From positions 6,738,052-6,802,051 of the forward strand of contig CM060080.1 of NCBI GenBank assembly GCA_030533445.1: a stretch of DNA of 64,000 nt, in the 5' to 3' direction. Within the stretch, counting starts at the first letter, position 1. Every line of letters begins with the position of its first letter. Positions 1 to 11,349 of the stretch are shown here, piece after piece. The position numbers and the translations under genes are program-made. The notes beneath the pieces are model-generated. The model worked only from the letters and a program-made list of their open reading frames with translations. It had not been told where the DNA came from and ran no database searches. Source of the stretch: Cyprinodon diabolis (taxonomy: Eukaryota; Chordata; Actinopteri; Cyprinodontiformes; Cyprinodontidae).

Positions 1-92
1 TGAACGGCTCCAAATTTTCTTCAACGGAGAGTCTCCAGACTAGCGAGTGAAACCTTGAAAGCTCGCGAGATCAGGATGGTCTCACGAGGCTA
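1..92 (-). mobile_element. Terminal fragment of the helicase-carrying TIR element (copy 0)
   Basis: Read on the minus strand, this segment starts TAGCCTCGTGAGACCATCC and matches the left 90 bases of three other copies in the window (41634, 44392 and 54351). The outer terminus lies at base 92, and the interior continues beyond the left window edge. Only non-coding terminal sequence is visible, so the helicase frame seen in the other copies cannot be checked here. The family is described at 44392-44866. Confidence 0.8.
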
Positions 93-287
93 CCTGCAGA
101 GGGGGAAGTTTGCAGTTTCAGCTTCCAAGCATTTATAAGCAATCATGGAACTCATTACAAAGAAGTAACATAAGCACTTCCATTATGATACAAACGACCA
201 ACCACAGAGCCCATGCACAAAAGGCTCCACCAATCCAGATGTGCAAGGGGTGGCTATTTGATTTGCATCCTAGCACTGGAATTGTTT

Positions 288-344
288 TCCAAGTTTGAAG
301 ACGTTTCGTTTCCCATCCAGGAAGCTTTTTCTATTCAAAATGTC
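288..344 (+). repeat. Dispersed repeat fragment, inverted partner at 15022-15079
   Basis: About 57 bases running from AAGTTTGAAGACGTTTC to ATTCAAAATGTC reappear as the reverse complement at 15022-15079 with a few differences. I recognise this as a short sequence common in fish repeats but cannot assign it to a named family. Confidence 0.55.
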
Positions 345-2395
345 AGAATCAGTGTTGAGTTCCAAGCTTTATTGAGTAGCCCAAACAGCTGCTCTGTTGC
401 AAGACAACACAATTGACAAAGAATGCTTGAGAGGTGTCAAAATCTTTTTTTTTTTTTAAGTAGCAAAAGTGCAGTTGCCTTCCAACTTAATCCTGATTGT
501 GACTGACAGGTGATCAGTCTCAGCAGCTGTTCATGCACCTACAAATCACGCCTCTTGCCAGAGAAAGAGCAATACCGTCTGTTTCCACATTAAAAATGGG
601 TCATACATGCTGAAAGCTTCCACTAAGCTTGAGCTAAGTGAAAGATACATCTGTTTATACACAAGTTTCCTTTAACTTCTAGCCTCAGACCCCAAGTCTA
701 ATTTAACAGTAATGCCATTTGGTTTGGTCTTTTTCTCACATCCGGTTGCTTTAGAGCCCAACTAATAGTTTTTACAATTTTTTCAACTTTAATTCTTTAT
801 AATAGTTTTTACAATTTTTTCAACTTTAATTCTTTATAATAATTTTTCCTATTTTTTAATAAATTTCTTAATGTAACCTCACTAGAAAGACAGGACCCAT
901 TCATAAGGATTACATTTCTTTTTTATTATTTTTTTATCTGATAAATGGGAAATTCCTGAAAAATAAAACTGAAATCAATATTGATATTAATATTCCAGAA
1001 AACCCTTTTTTTTCTTAAAATAATGACCCCATGAGGAACTTTTAGTGTTAGGATTCTTTGCATATGTAGGCCCTATTTTCTAGGAAACCACTAAATGGTT
1101 CATATACCAGCAATTTTACCCGAAAAGCTTTTTACTCTTTTGGTGTGCTCATTATTCTCATCAACAAAAACAAGCACTACTCACATAGAGTTGTCACATC
1201 AACCAATTAAATCAAGTCTCCTATTCTTCACCCCAGTAACCATACTATTCACCTCATTACTACATAGCATGAGATAAAAGTATGCCTCCATCAAAAAGAC
1301 TGAGTATCAGAAAGACCAACACCCATACTAAGTCAAACAGCCCAGTTATTATATGTGGTGACAGTGTGACAGAGGATAATGAAGACATGTGGCCTTGTTC
1401 ACCTCTGAGTCTGTTAAATTAATGACTAACAGGTTCCCTTTCAACTCCTGTAGCTCACTGCGCCTTGTGTTAAAGCCCAGATAAATTAACAGCAGAAAAA
1501 AGCTTGACAGAATAAGAGTATGCTTGTTCTCCTCATTTCTTCTACATGGCACGGTCAGAATTTTGTCCTTTTTATTTTTTTGATGGGCTAAAATGACCCA
1601 ATACTCGGGATCTAAACAAAATCACAATTTAGAGGATAATGGGTCGGACATATGGAGAAAAACAGCAAATATTTTTTTTACAGATATTAGACAGTTCTGG
1701 TTTTTAACAAAAATGATTTAAAAAATAATTTGGTTGCTAATTTCGACAGCTAGCATCCCAAACAGCAAAATGAATGGCTGTATTGCTAATCTCAGTTCAT
1801 AGCAACTGTGCACCAAATGTATTTAAACTTGTATTGTGTTTGTTAATATCTCAGTGTTTGCTATTCTGTATTCAAAGAAATTTTTTTTCAATATTTCATT
1901 TTGTTCAAATGTCTCCCTGATGATTGAAGTGGTTTGTGTCTATGTTCCCATATTTAGGATACTCTATTGATTAATCAAAATGTTACAGCCATGAAAAAAG
2001 TTAACAGAAAAAATACTGACCCTATCATTTTACAGACAGAAAATAAAGGAGCATTAGAGAAATATACCAGGAACAATTTGTTTCTAAGACATTTGTACTT
2101 TTTGTTAACTCATCAATAGCTTAAGAAAAAACACAAAACAGAACAAAAAGCATACAAATCACATTGTACAAGTTGTCCTGATTTTTTTATTGATCAACTA
2201 GGACACCCTAAAGCAATTCAAGATCAAAAACTTTCTCAGTCCTGAACTGACTCATAACTTTTGTATAGGACTCTTTCGAGTCACACTCCAAAATCTGAGT
2301 TATAAATAAGTAAACATTTCTCAAAATGAGTGTATTTGAGCTTAATTTAAGTACATAAATAAGATTATCTGCCAATGGAATCGGTATTTTTACAC
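345..2395. other. AT-rich stretch, no gene seen
   Basis: Mostly AT-rich sequence with homopolymer T and A runs. The only structure I see is the short tandem duplication at 764-837. Short open frames here have no recognisable domain and no convincing splice signals. Confidence 0.6.
764..837. repeat. Tandem duplication, 37 bp x 2
   Basis: Two adjacent identical 37-base units, each beginning AATAGTTTTTACAATTTTTT. A degraded third start (AATAATTTTT) follows. The identity of the units suggests a recent local duplication. Confidence 0.85.
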
Positions 2396-2563
2396 TAGGG
2401 GTGTCCTGATCCAACTTTTTTTCTTTTACGATAAGATACCGATATCACAGCTTTGAGAATTGGCCGATACAACATTGACCCGATACGATATTAGCCCGAA
2501 CCAAACCAGCTTTTATAACTTATTATATACTGTAAATAGTTATAAAAGGCTTAGTCAAGTACT

Positions 2564-2716
2564 TCAATCTGAAAAACTCACACGAAGAGAAAAGACAATT
2601 AGGAGAAATGTATTGATACAATTACTTTGTCTTTGGCGCTCAGACCTCGGCAGAAATCAGAGCACTTAAGTTTGATAGTTATGCATGAACAGGAGCAAAG
2701 AATAGGGCTGATTCCC
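2564..2716 (+). repeat. Direct repeat A1 inside the hAT-like element
   Basis: About 150 bases starting CAATCTGAAAAACTCACACG recur at 2979-3129 with scattered substitutions. Both copies contain a GCTCAGACCTCGGCAG block and end near AATAGGGCTG. Confidence 0.8.
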
Positions 2717-2978
2717 AACCCCACACCTGAAACTGGTGGTGGAGTGGAGATAAATAAAGTCAACATGGCGGTCTTCTGCCGGACCGGTTGAGATGAGACA
2801 GGGAACGCAGTAAGAGAGGGGGAGGAATGACACACTGAAGGTTTAGCTATGATGGTGGAGGAGGGGCTGGAGGTGGGTTGAAACGGTGTTATCTGAATGC
2901 AGTCACACAGCGCATCCACTGCCTGTGCACAGGAGCAGACAGTGCGGATGTGTGGTTAAAAGCTGATTGGCTGCATTT

Positions 2979-3129
2979 CAATCTGAAAAACTCACACGAA
3001 GAGAAAAGATAATTGGGAGAAATGTATTGATACAATTATTTTATCTTTGCCGCTCAGACCTCGGCAGGAAACATAGCACTTAGTTTTGATAGATATGCAT
3101 GAACAGGAGCAGAGAATAGGGCTGTTTCC
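2979..3129 (+). repeat. Direct repeat A2 inside the hAT-like element
   Basis: Second copy of the 2564-2716 unit. It is preceded by a segment containing TTGAAACGGTGTTATCTGAA that is itself repeated near 5303-5447. The element interior has therefore grown by segmental duplication. Confidence 0.8.
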
Positions 3130-3241
3130 ATAAAAAAAATTGCTGAGGTTGAGGCAGATACGACGGCATGCTCAGAAGGCAGAGACTGAATTGAAAGCTA
3201 AGAAAAGTAGAACAGCAGGTGGAGTAAATGAGGCTGCGAAG

Positions 3242-3530
3242 GCCTACCTAAATAGGGCCAGTTGCTGCAAAGGCCTACCAAAAGAGGGCTAGTTGCCTCG
3301 AAGGCCTACCAAAAGAGGGCTAGTTGCTGCAAAGGCCTACCAACAGAGGGCCAGTTGCCGCGAAGGCCTACCAACAGAGGGCCAGTTGCCGCGAAGGCCT
3401 ACCAACAGAGGGCCAGTTGCTGCAAAGGCCTACCAACAGAGGGCCAGTTGCCGCGAAGACCTACCAACAGAGGGCTAGTTGCTGCAAAGGCCTACCAACA
3501 GAGGGCCAGTTGCCGCGAAGGCCTACCAAA
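3242..3530 (+). repeat. 31-bp minisatellite, about nine units
   Basis: Roughly nine tandem units built around GCCTACCAACAGAGGGCC followed by AGTTGCYGCRAAG. Units alternate between two variants (TTGCTGCAAAG and TTGCCGCGAAG). Because 31 is not a multiple of three and the unit lacks stops, all three forward frames stay open. The overlapping frames of 60-97 codons here are an arithmetic by-product, not genes. The array lies inside the hAT-like element. Confidence 0.95.
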
Positions 3531-4547
3531 AGTGTGTGAAGTTATGGTGAGGTGAGGTTAGGTGAATGGTGATGGGACGAATGAGGGGATGAATGATAGG
3601 ATGAATGATAGAAGGGAGCCTGGTATAAAACCATCTGGTATGACGAATTACAGGAGAGAGATGAGTGATGAGAATGGGTTATAAACACAACTGAAATAAT
3701 CAAACATTTTGATCTGATGAAGGATATGAATGAGTTTTGAAAGCACCACCAGTATTTGTAGTTAACTTACCCATAAAGGCTGAGAGAATGTTGAACACTT
3801 CGGATGGATAAATGCGTGCTCAGGGCAGATATACGAGGCATAGGCTGAAGACCATCAGCCCCTTTGCTGAGAAAGTCAAGGAGACGCCACAGACCGCTGT
3901 TGTGGCTGCTCCATTCTGCATGAATGGCCTGATGACGCAAGCTACAGCTAATGGGTAAACCTCAAAATTGAAGCATGGCTGCAGACAGAATGATAAGATT
4001 GTATAAAGATTGCCGAACCAATCAAGAAGCAGTCTAGACCAAATGAAAAGTCAGAAGGCAGCCCTTAAACAGTGAACCTGGACGAGGAGGAAGGAAATAC
4101 AATAGCCGGATCAAGCAGCCTGGAAATTGAATAGCAAAGCTGGGATGATGCGCAATGGCAAAATTGCTGACCGAGCAAGGAGACAATGATGCTTTAAAAT
4201 AACGATGCAGTGATGACTGTGGTGATAACAGCAATGATATGCTGTGGCTGAGCGTTCTGGCCCACCACAACCACAGATGAGCTCTACGTAGCGATGAGCT
4301 AAGCGTGCGAGCGGAGAATACATGCCCGTGTAGCAATGAGCTGGGGACATGATACGTGAGCCACGATGAGTTGAGAAAGTGAGATGGGGATGCGATGATC
4401 TAGGCTAACCAACAAGCCGCAATGACCAAAGACGAAACAAGCAAGCCGCTATGGTTAAGCGAGATGATTCATTTGAGATACGTAGGCCATGATGTGCTAA
4501 GGGGTTAGAAGCGAAGCGCCTGTGATATGAACACATGAATGGGTTTG

Positions 4548-4740
4548 GGTGCGATGCCCCTGGAGCAATGAGCTGAGGGGCCGTAATCCACCTGCTGCGA
4601 TGAAAAGAGAGCGCCATAAGTGCTGCTGCGATGGGTTTAAAGCATGATGCGCCTGAGGCAAAGAGCTGGGGCCGTAATGCACTGGCTGTGATGGAAAAAG
4701 GGTGCCATGAAGTGCCGCGGCAATGGATAAAAGTGGGATG
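4548..4740. repeat. Degenerate tandem duplication, about 97 bp x 2
   Basis: Two adjacent GC-richer units share the order GATGCSCCTGRRGCAA, GAGCTG, GGGCCGTAAT, then GCYRTGATGRAAA and a GTGCC/GCGCC block. Divergence is about one base in five. Frames running through it on both strands have no domain content. Confidence 0.6.
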
Positions 4741-5776
4741 CTTCGGCCGCAATGGGTATGCGAGTCATGGAGCGCCCGCCGGGATGCTAGATGGAAAGAA
4801 ATTGAAATCTGTGACAAAGCATGAGGTGAAATCAAAACAGACTGAAATAAAAGCAGGAACTATGTGATTTATCCATCAAAGCAGCGCTCAATCCGCTGAT
4901 TAAATTGCCATGACATGATTGACAGAGAAAATTCTATCAAAAAAACAGCCAGGGACCTGAAAGGCAAAGATCAGAGGACTGATGTTAATTAACGCTGAAA
5001 AGCTGTGAGCTGGAGAAGCACATGGGTGCAATATTTTTAATAGAGCAAAGAACTGAAGGTATGAATGAGGAAACACTAGAGCCTATAAGCGATAAGTTTC
5101 ACCTGAAGAGAATCAGCGTCAGCGAGCTGAACGCAGAGCGAGCCAGCTGACTGTTGATGGCTGAAACACAGAAATGTTTGGAGACGGGTGAACAGGGCGT
5201 GGCGGAGCCGCCAATCTCTGCAGCATTGCGTGGATCAACAGGTGTCTCAGAGGATAAGATCCGAGCAGCAGCCAGAGTGGAGGATCCGAAGCTCACTTCG
5301 AGTTGAAACGGTGTCATCTGAATGAAGTCACATCGCATCCGCCGCCTGCGCACAGGAGCAGACAGGTGCGTATCGGAGGCCTTTTAAGATGAACTTTGGA
5401 TACAGATTGGCTTTCGTGGAGGTGTGGTTCAAAGCTGATTGGCTGCGTCACAGCTGGATGAAGGAAAGCAATGAGTTTCTTTAGTTGAACTTCCGCCTAG
5501 GCTCCATTATCACTAAAAAGGTAACAAAAGTCACCAACAAAAGTTGTAAGAGCAACTGATCCTTGTAAACATTTTTAAAGTTTTGAGCATGTAAATATCA
5601 GAGATTTTAGATGCCAGCCAATAAAATCCAATATTAATATAAGATCAGAACATCCCTAATTCATCTGTTATGATTAAGTAATTAGAAATTATACAGTTAA
5701 AATATCTTCTTATTCAATTAGTAATGGACTTATTTACCTCCTTGAATCAAGGAAAACGTCTTAAAAAAAGAATATA

Positions 5777-5879
<103 letters not shown>

Positions 5880-5881
5880 AA

Positions 5882-6451
5882 AGGAAAAGTCTGGTCAGTG
5901 GTCAGCAAGAAGATACTGCATCTGCAATCAACAACAATTATTGAAGGTTTCCAGAGGACTTCACCATTGAAATTCACTAGAGCTATAGTGAAACTGACAA
6001 TGCCCGCGTGCATGGCAGCTGGATGTTGGAATACATTGGTCAAAAGTGAAAAAAAAGAGTTATTTCAGCTTTTCGATTCCTGATCCTCGACGGACGGGTT
6101 GGTCGTTGTTGGATTGCCAACTTCAAGAGGGAGGATTTGCCATCGAACTTCTGACCAGAGAAAAAACACGTAATATGTAGCCAACATTTGGAAGAAGAAT
6201 GTTTTCAAGATGACTTGGATAATAGCGCGTTGTGACAAACACCAGATACAGCACTGGGACTTGATCAACAGCCGATACCGCACCGTGACACAAACCAGTA
6301 GGTGGCAGTAGTGTTCTTTGACAAACATGGATGCCTCCAGTAAAGCACATTCACATGAACATTACCCTTTATTAACAACACTTATCATCAATTTAACAGT
6401 ATGTAATAATTTCATATTTAAAGTACTTTCAGAAGTTTGAATTCTTTTCCT
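5882..6451 (+). mobile_element. THAP-carrying, TTAA-flanked DNA element, copy T1 (Kolobok-like)
   Basis: Left TTAA (5878-5881) is followed by AGGAAAAG. The right end reads CTTTTCCT followed by TTAA (6452-6455). The ends are therefore inverted repeats (TTAAAGGAAAAG) with a TTAA target, as in Kolobok-type elements. PiggyBac also uses TTAA, but no piggyBac sequence is visible. The interior is shared with copies at 9056 and 47534, including the block with TGCAATCAACAACAATTATT and a broken THAP coding segment. This copy lacks the left-hand block (GGGAGCGGCCATTTTTGCCC) present in the other two. Confidence 0.75.
6000..6232 (+). pseudogene. Broken THAP DNA-binding domain
   Basis: The N-terminal half begins with an ATG and reads MPACMAAGCWNT, giving the first zinc pair (C-x4-C) of a THAP domain. 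After a frameshift the C-terminal half reads RED, then HVICSQHLEEECF, which supplies the C-x2-H pair and the usual residues around it. One in-frame stop lies between the two parts, upstream of HVICSQH. THAP domains are sequence-specific zinc-binding domains found in P-element-type and other transposases and in host proteins derived from them. Similar remains occur at 9404-9500 and 47882-48080. No catalytic domain follows, so this is an internally deleted derivative. Confidence 0.7.
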
Positions 6452-6455
6452 TTAA

Positions 6456-9051
6456 ATTTTTGCAGTGCATCCCTAAACATTTACAAAAGGAATTAAATCA
6501 GGAAAACAACCTGAAAATTAAAAAAATGAGACATAATATCTTAATGGAGGAGCTTCTTTGTTTTAAGAAAACACATAAAACATCATAGTATTTTCACATG
6601 ACTTTACAGGCCTGTGATACTGCGGCTCAACCCCTTATGCTAAATGCTTTTTAGCACTTTATAAATTATGTATGATATATCCAAGCTCATTAAACAAAGT
6701 AGTAGTAGTTATGAGAGAAGCGAATCAGACAGATTTATCCTTTTTATAATATGAGTATCCTTGTCTATGATGAACATCTAACAAAAATAAATATAGTGCA
6801 ATAATACATATTTAGAGACTATAGGGGAATTTTTGAGTCAGTCATAATGAGTTAATCAGTATTAAAAGGATTTTGATTGTTCGTGCAGTCACGTTCAACA
6901 CTCTTTCATTTTGACTATACCTAAAAAAAAAAAAAGCTTCTCCCTCTGCATTAAAAACAAGCACTAAGAATTAAGGTTAGGACAATGAAGCAGGAGGAAT
7001 ACAATTTTTTTTTTTTATAATTCACATGATGCAGATTAAGGAAAGTATGCTTTAATAACAAACAAAGGTCAGATGCTGTTAATGGCCTGCGTTCAAGAAA
7101 AAGAACACTTTGAAAGGGAAGAAAAATGTGTTGAAAAGCAGGTAGTCGTGCTCAGCACAGCCAGGTGGACTCATGTTAATCCTCACTACTGCTGGTTCAA
7201 GTACACTCCCACTGTGGCCTTCTACGCCTTGTTCCCTTTACGCCCAGTAGGCTGCCACTTAATTACCGTGCATGTGTGTGTGTTCACACCCCTTTCCCTC
7301 GTATTATAGTCTTCAGGCAATCCCAGCGCGGGTATTCAGGTGCTTGTTCGGTTCACCACTGGGGCATTAGTGCCCCTACCTAATTAAGTTGTGTGTGCCC
7401 CCAGAATAAATCGGTGTGAGTGTGTGTGTGTGTATCCATGGTACAGTAGACTGGATCCTAATTACTGTCTGCTCCTTGTATTCCCATAGTGTCAGTACCT
7501 TCCTACCTCACTGAACTCCTGCAACTGTGTGTGTTTGTGGTGGTGGTAGGGGGGCTTAGGTTCATAGAAAAGAAAGATGTGGAAGCCAGTCATGTACACT
7601 GACATATTCTGACTCAAGAGAAACCTTGAGTCTCAGGAGGTTTTGGATTGACAGCACAAAAACCCCTTTCCAAAACACAAACATACAGTTTCTGCAGAGT
7701 GTTAACATGCCAGTTGGGCCTGCCCTCCATGTTAAATTTATCTTTTCCAGAATAAAGATTCAATATCATTTTTCAAAATTAAAGTAAACTGAGTTAATTT
7801 AATACAAAGTTGAGCATATTAGTCTAGAACAAATCCAAACAATGGAGAGGAGGAAAGTGGGTTATTATGGACGTACAGAAATGCAGACAGTCTTAATAAA
7901 AATCTGAATTTCTAAGTTTTTACATTTTGTTTTCAATCTTATTTTCTGCTGTTTGATATCATGGCCAAAATATGGAAACATGTTTTAACAATTACTGTAA
8001 AACAAGGATAAGATAACAAAAGTAAAACCTGGTTGTATTTGGGTTGTGGGTGGCTCCCACCATATTAGTGATTGTTTCAGTATTTGTTGGTGTTTCCCAT
8101 AGAAACACGTCGAGAACAGCAGAATGGCTGCTGCGAAACCTTTAAAGGGCCCACTGTCTTGTTCCACCTGAAGCTCCGTCATTCATCTGAATGTCAATAT
8201 TCCCACGACGAAGCCTCCTTCACAACCAAATAGGAAAATCATCATCTACTTATAATGTGAACAACCTTGGAAGCCATTGGTATCATTCAGATAAAAGGTT
8301 TTCTAAACAGAGAATAAAACCTTTTTGACTTTGATGAGTTATTGTTTTTGAAAGCATCTTTAGTTTTTTAATCCCGTCTTTTGCAGGTGCCACCTCGTGG
8401 TAATTGATCTGCAGTCAATATTAGAAAGGACCATGTTAACAGTCCGAAGTTTACCTGTATCGTCATCCCTCAGCCCTCCTATTCAGTGGACCTTAACTGA
8501 TTTTTGGTTCTTTTACAATTTTTTCTGGATCCCAAATAATTATTTAGGCTATTTTGTAAAACTTCTAAGCATTTGCTAACAAGCCTTCCATGGAAAGTGA
8601 TTTAAACTTCATACAGTAATTTCACCTAAATGAAACAATATGTTAAAGAGGTATTTTTCCATATAAATTGTAATTTCCCATCTGTCTCTTTTCTGATCCA
8701 TCTCAACATTTCTACATGTCACATTTCTTTTACCTTGTTGTCTAAGTGCTACTTTGCCTCAGCCTCTGTCCTCTCTTGTCCTTCAGTGCTACACTTACAA
8801 ACTGGCAGTGCACCAAGTGAAAAGCTGCAGAATGATTGTATATACACACATACATGCATAGTCTAGGTTTAAGAGCAGAAAGATCACACTGTTGTTTAAC
8901 GCAATAATAACGGATATTACAGAGATTCACAACACAAATATGGCATCCAACCCGCATTGGCATATAATATAAAATCACAACACTTTCTATTTGTTTTACT
9001 CTAATAATTCAAAGGATCTTAGCTAAACAATCCTTGATGATGTCCCCTACT
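6456..9051. other. No gene recognised
   Basis: AT-rich sequence with short frames lacking recognisable domains. It includes a short TG run near 7415-7432 and a GGGGCA-TTAG-TGCCCC inverted repeat near 7363. I see no mobile-element ends I can pair. Confidence 0.55.
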
Positions 9052-9579
9052 TTAAAAGGAAAAGTCCATTCAGCAAGGAATAATTGATGGATCATTATTT
9101 ATACCTAAAGCTAATATGTTTGCGGTGATTTAATGAATTTAGCGTTAATTAGTAAAAAAATAAAATCAATTAATTTTCAACGCAATCACTGAGTCTGGGA
9201 GCGGCCATTTTTGCCCAAATATAGTAACCCCTCCCTCCTGCCATCTTCCAGCAGTGACGTCACGGTGCGGTAAGCCTAGCAACATTCTCCCCGCTTTACA
9301 AGCAAAATCAATGGGAACTACTAGACAAATCTGCAATCAACAACAATTATTGAAGATTTCCAGAGGACTTCACCATTGAAATTCACCAGAGCTATAGTGA
9401 AACTGACCCACGTGCATGGCAGCTGGATGTTGGAATACATCGGGTAAAAGTGCAAAAAAATTTTTTTTTTCACATTTTCAATTCATGCTTCTCCACGGAC
9501 GGTTCCACGGACGGTTCGGTTGGTCCGTCCCCCGCGAGCGCTGGTGTGTTTTGACTACGTACTGCTCTGTAGTACCTAG

Positions 9580-9667
9580 AAAACTTTTAAATTCCCCCTG
9601 GACATTTTTTTAGGTATGTCTTTTTCCTGGACATGTCCAGGAAAAAGACAACGTCTGGTCACCCTAC
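9580..9667 (-). mobile_element. Element terminus of the TAGGGTGACC type
   Basis: Read on the minus strand this begins GTAGGGTGACCAGACGTTG, continues through a palindrome and CCTAAAAAAATGTCC, and ends near CTAGGTAC. The same start (TAGGGTGACCAAACGTCC) opens the hAT-like element at 12991. Only one end is seen, so this is a solo terminus or very small derivative sitting in the T2 element. Confidence 0.5.
9617..9650. repeat. 34-bp perfect palindrome
   Basis: The left arm TGTCTTTTTCCTGGACA is followed immediately by its exact reverse complement, with no spacer. It lies in the terminus described at 9580-9667, where CCGGACATGTCC-like motifs are usual, and probably arose by local inverted duplication. 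Confidence 0.95.
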
Positions 9668-10212
9668 CATATCAACAATTTTGATGTTTCAGAGAGTGAG
9701 TGGTTGTTGCTATGATGCGTCTTTGCTCGGTAGCTTTGCTCGTGGTAAACCAACCAATCAACACACAGCTCAACTAAATATTCATGAGCATACCATAAAA
9801 GGAGGAAAACCTGTCGTTTCATTCTACAGCTTTTGGAAAGGCTTGCATTTGGCCTCATAGAACAGCAAATATGCCATTTTCACACATTGGTTGGGCTGAA
9901 AAGGTTCAGAGACCTTAAGGACCAGCACCAAATACCCTATAGAATCATTTTACCTTTAAGATGATTTTACCTGATGGAAGGTCAAACATGTTGCAATGGT
10001 TTCCCTTTCCAAATCTCCTCCTGGCTCTTGGGCTTTATGTTTTTCTGTGAGAGTTTTGCCCTGAGGGTCAAACTTAAAAGAGCTATTAAGGGTGTTCCAG
10101 AAGATGGAGGTGTAGCAAGCGGTCGACTTTGTTGAACTGCCCTCTTGCTAAGACTTTTAAATTAAATGTGGTAATACGAATAGCAAACGCTCTTCTGACT
10201 CACTCCAGAACA

Positions 10213-10900
10213 ATGCCGCCCAAAATCCTAAAGAAACCCAACAAGTCCTGCAAAGTAGAGTCTCAAATGACTGGCATAGGTAACATGGCTAACATGGAGC
10301 TAGCTGCTAAGGTGCCAGCAGCTGGTGGGGCCACCACACTCGATCCCTGTCTTTGCCAAGTTATTGAGGAAATCACTGGGAACATTTTATCAGTTACCTC
10401 CCAGAAAGTAGACATTCTGACTAAAATGCTTCAGAGCCAGGCCACATAGACCAAGGAGCTGATCTGATGCACTACAGATGCAGAGGACAGGATTGCAGCT
10501 CAGGAAGATGTCTTGGATCAGGCTATAAAAAAAGTTGTGAGAAAGAGGACCGTACGATGGCACAACGAATTAATGGCATTGCTTATAAAGGCAGGAGAAG
10601 GAAAAGTTGGGTGCTTGGTTTAAAAGAAGGCAAAGAGGCTGGCCCTCGAGCCCTAAAATTCTTTGAAAAATGGCTGTGCGAATTTCTTCAAGTCAAGACC
10701 AGCGAATCAAGCTTTAGAAGGCACACTGGCTCCACAACCCAGGCCTATACAGGCCAGTGCTGATCAGATTTCATAACTTCCAGGATCAAAGGATACAATG
10801 CGGTAAAGCGACGGTTGTGGGAGGCAGGCATCCAGTATTCTCTTCTTTAACTGGCCAGGGTGAGGATTGTACCTGATGGGGGAGCAAATATTTCCATTTC
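10213..10900 (+). pseudogene. L1 ORF1 (RNA-binding protein) remnant
   Basis: The start MPPKILKKPNKS opens a 79-codon frame ending at 10449. A stop follows within the next few codons, and the reading continues in other frames. Later pieces match fish L1 ORF1 in order: a FFKSRP segment, a TLAPQPRP segment, then SILFFNWPG and LYLMGEQIF, which correspond to the conserved ALAPKP, QYSLLYPAR and V.DG motifs. ORF1 binds L1 RNA to form the particle used in retrotransposition. At least three frame breaks are present. Confidence 0.65.
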
Positions 10901-11349
10901 ATCGGATGAAGCAATGTAGTTTGTAGACAGTTTAGGCGGAAATTACGCCAGTGGAAGATCATGGAGGAATTGGTCTGGACCGGACGGTGTCAGTGATCTG
11001 ATCTTTTTGTATGTTCTGGTTCTTTCTGTTCTCCTCTTTCCGTATAAGGACAAGGGATGTGAGTAATTGTGGTTACAACTCTTTTCAATCTGACTGCTCA
11101 GCTTTACTTTCTTATGAATTTTAAGTGGTATTTGACAAGAATGGATATGTAATAAACTTCCTACTTTGGTTTTGTGTGTGTCGTCATCAGGGAGATGAAA
11201 CACACATGCTTGGTAAAGGAATGGATGCCCCCCGTGTTTTATTTTGGTTCTAATCTGTTAGTTTTGGTTGGTTCCTGTTAAGCTCAGCACATTTCAGTCC
11301 TTGTATGTAATCATTATTTGGGTGGTATTAAATTATGACTCTGGATTAT

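Larger units (their letters stand above)
2396..5658. mobile_element. Large non-autonomous hAT-like element with internal satellites
   Basis: The left end reads TAGGGGTGTCCTGATC and the right end, reverse-complemented, reads TAGGGATGTTCTGATC, giving short terminal inverted repeats of the TAGGGRTG type seen in other hAT elements of this window. Subterminal sequence is rich in GATA and CCGATA motifs. No transposase is readable. The 3.3-kb interior holds two pairs of direct repeats (2564-2716 with 2979-3129, and about 2875-2975 with 5303-5447), a 31-bp minisatellite and a degenerate 97-bp duplication. The flanks (TTTTACAC and ATTCATCT) do not form a target-site duplication, so the boundaries, or single-insertion status, are uncertain. 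Confidence 0.6.
9056..9955 (+). mobile_element. THAP-carrying, TTAA-flanked DNA element, copy T2
   Basis: TTAA at 9052-9055 precedes AAGGAAAAG, and the right end ATTTTACCT is followed by TTAA (9956-9959). The left 350 bases match 47534 onward, including GGGAGCGGCCATTTTTGCCC and the CAATCAACAACAATTATTG block. It keeps the N-terminal THAP piece (PTCMAAGCWNTSGKSAKK, about 9404-9460) but not the C-terminal half. From about 9550 the sequence differs from T1 and T3: it includes a terminus of another element type and a 34-base palindrome. It may therefore be a composite with a foreign insertion or a subfamily with a different 3' half. Confidence 0.65.

Noticed and set aside
3262..3555. Three overlapping frames with RPTKRG/PTEGQL repeats
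   Set aside because: By-product of a stop-free 31-bp minisatellite.
4034..4835. Overlapping frames of about 100 codons on the minus strand
   Set aside because: They lie in the degenerate satellite part of the hAT-like element, with no domain content and frames open on both strands.
7073..7309. 78-codon frame starting MLLMACVQEKEHF
   Set aside because: No recognisable domain, no splice sites, and the second half reads through simple TG-rich text.
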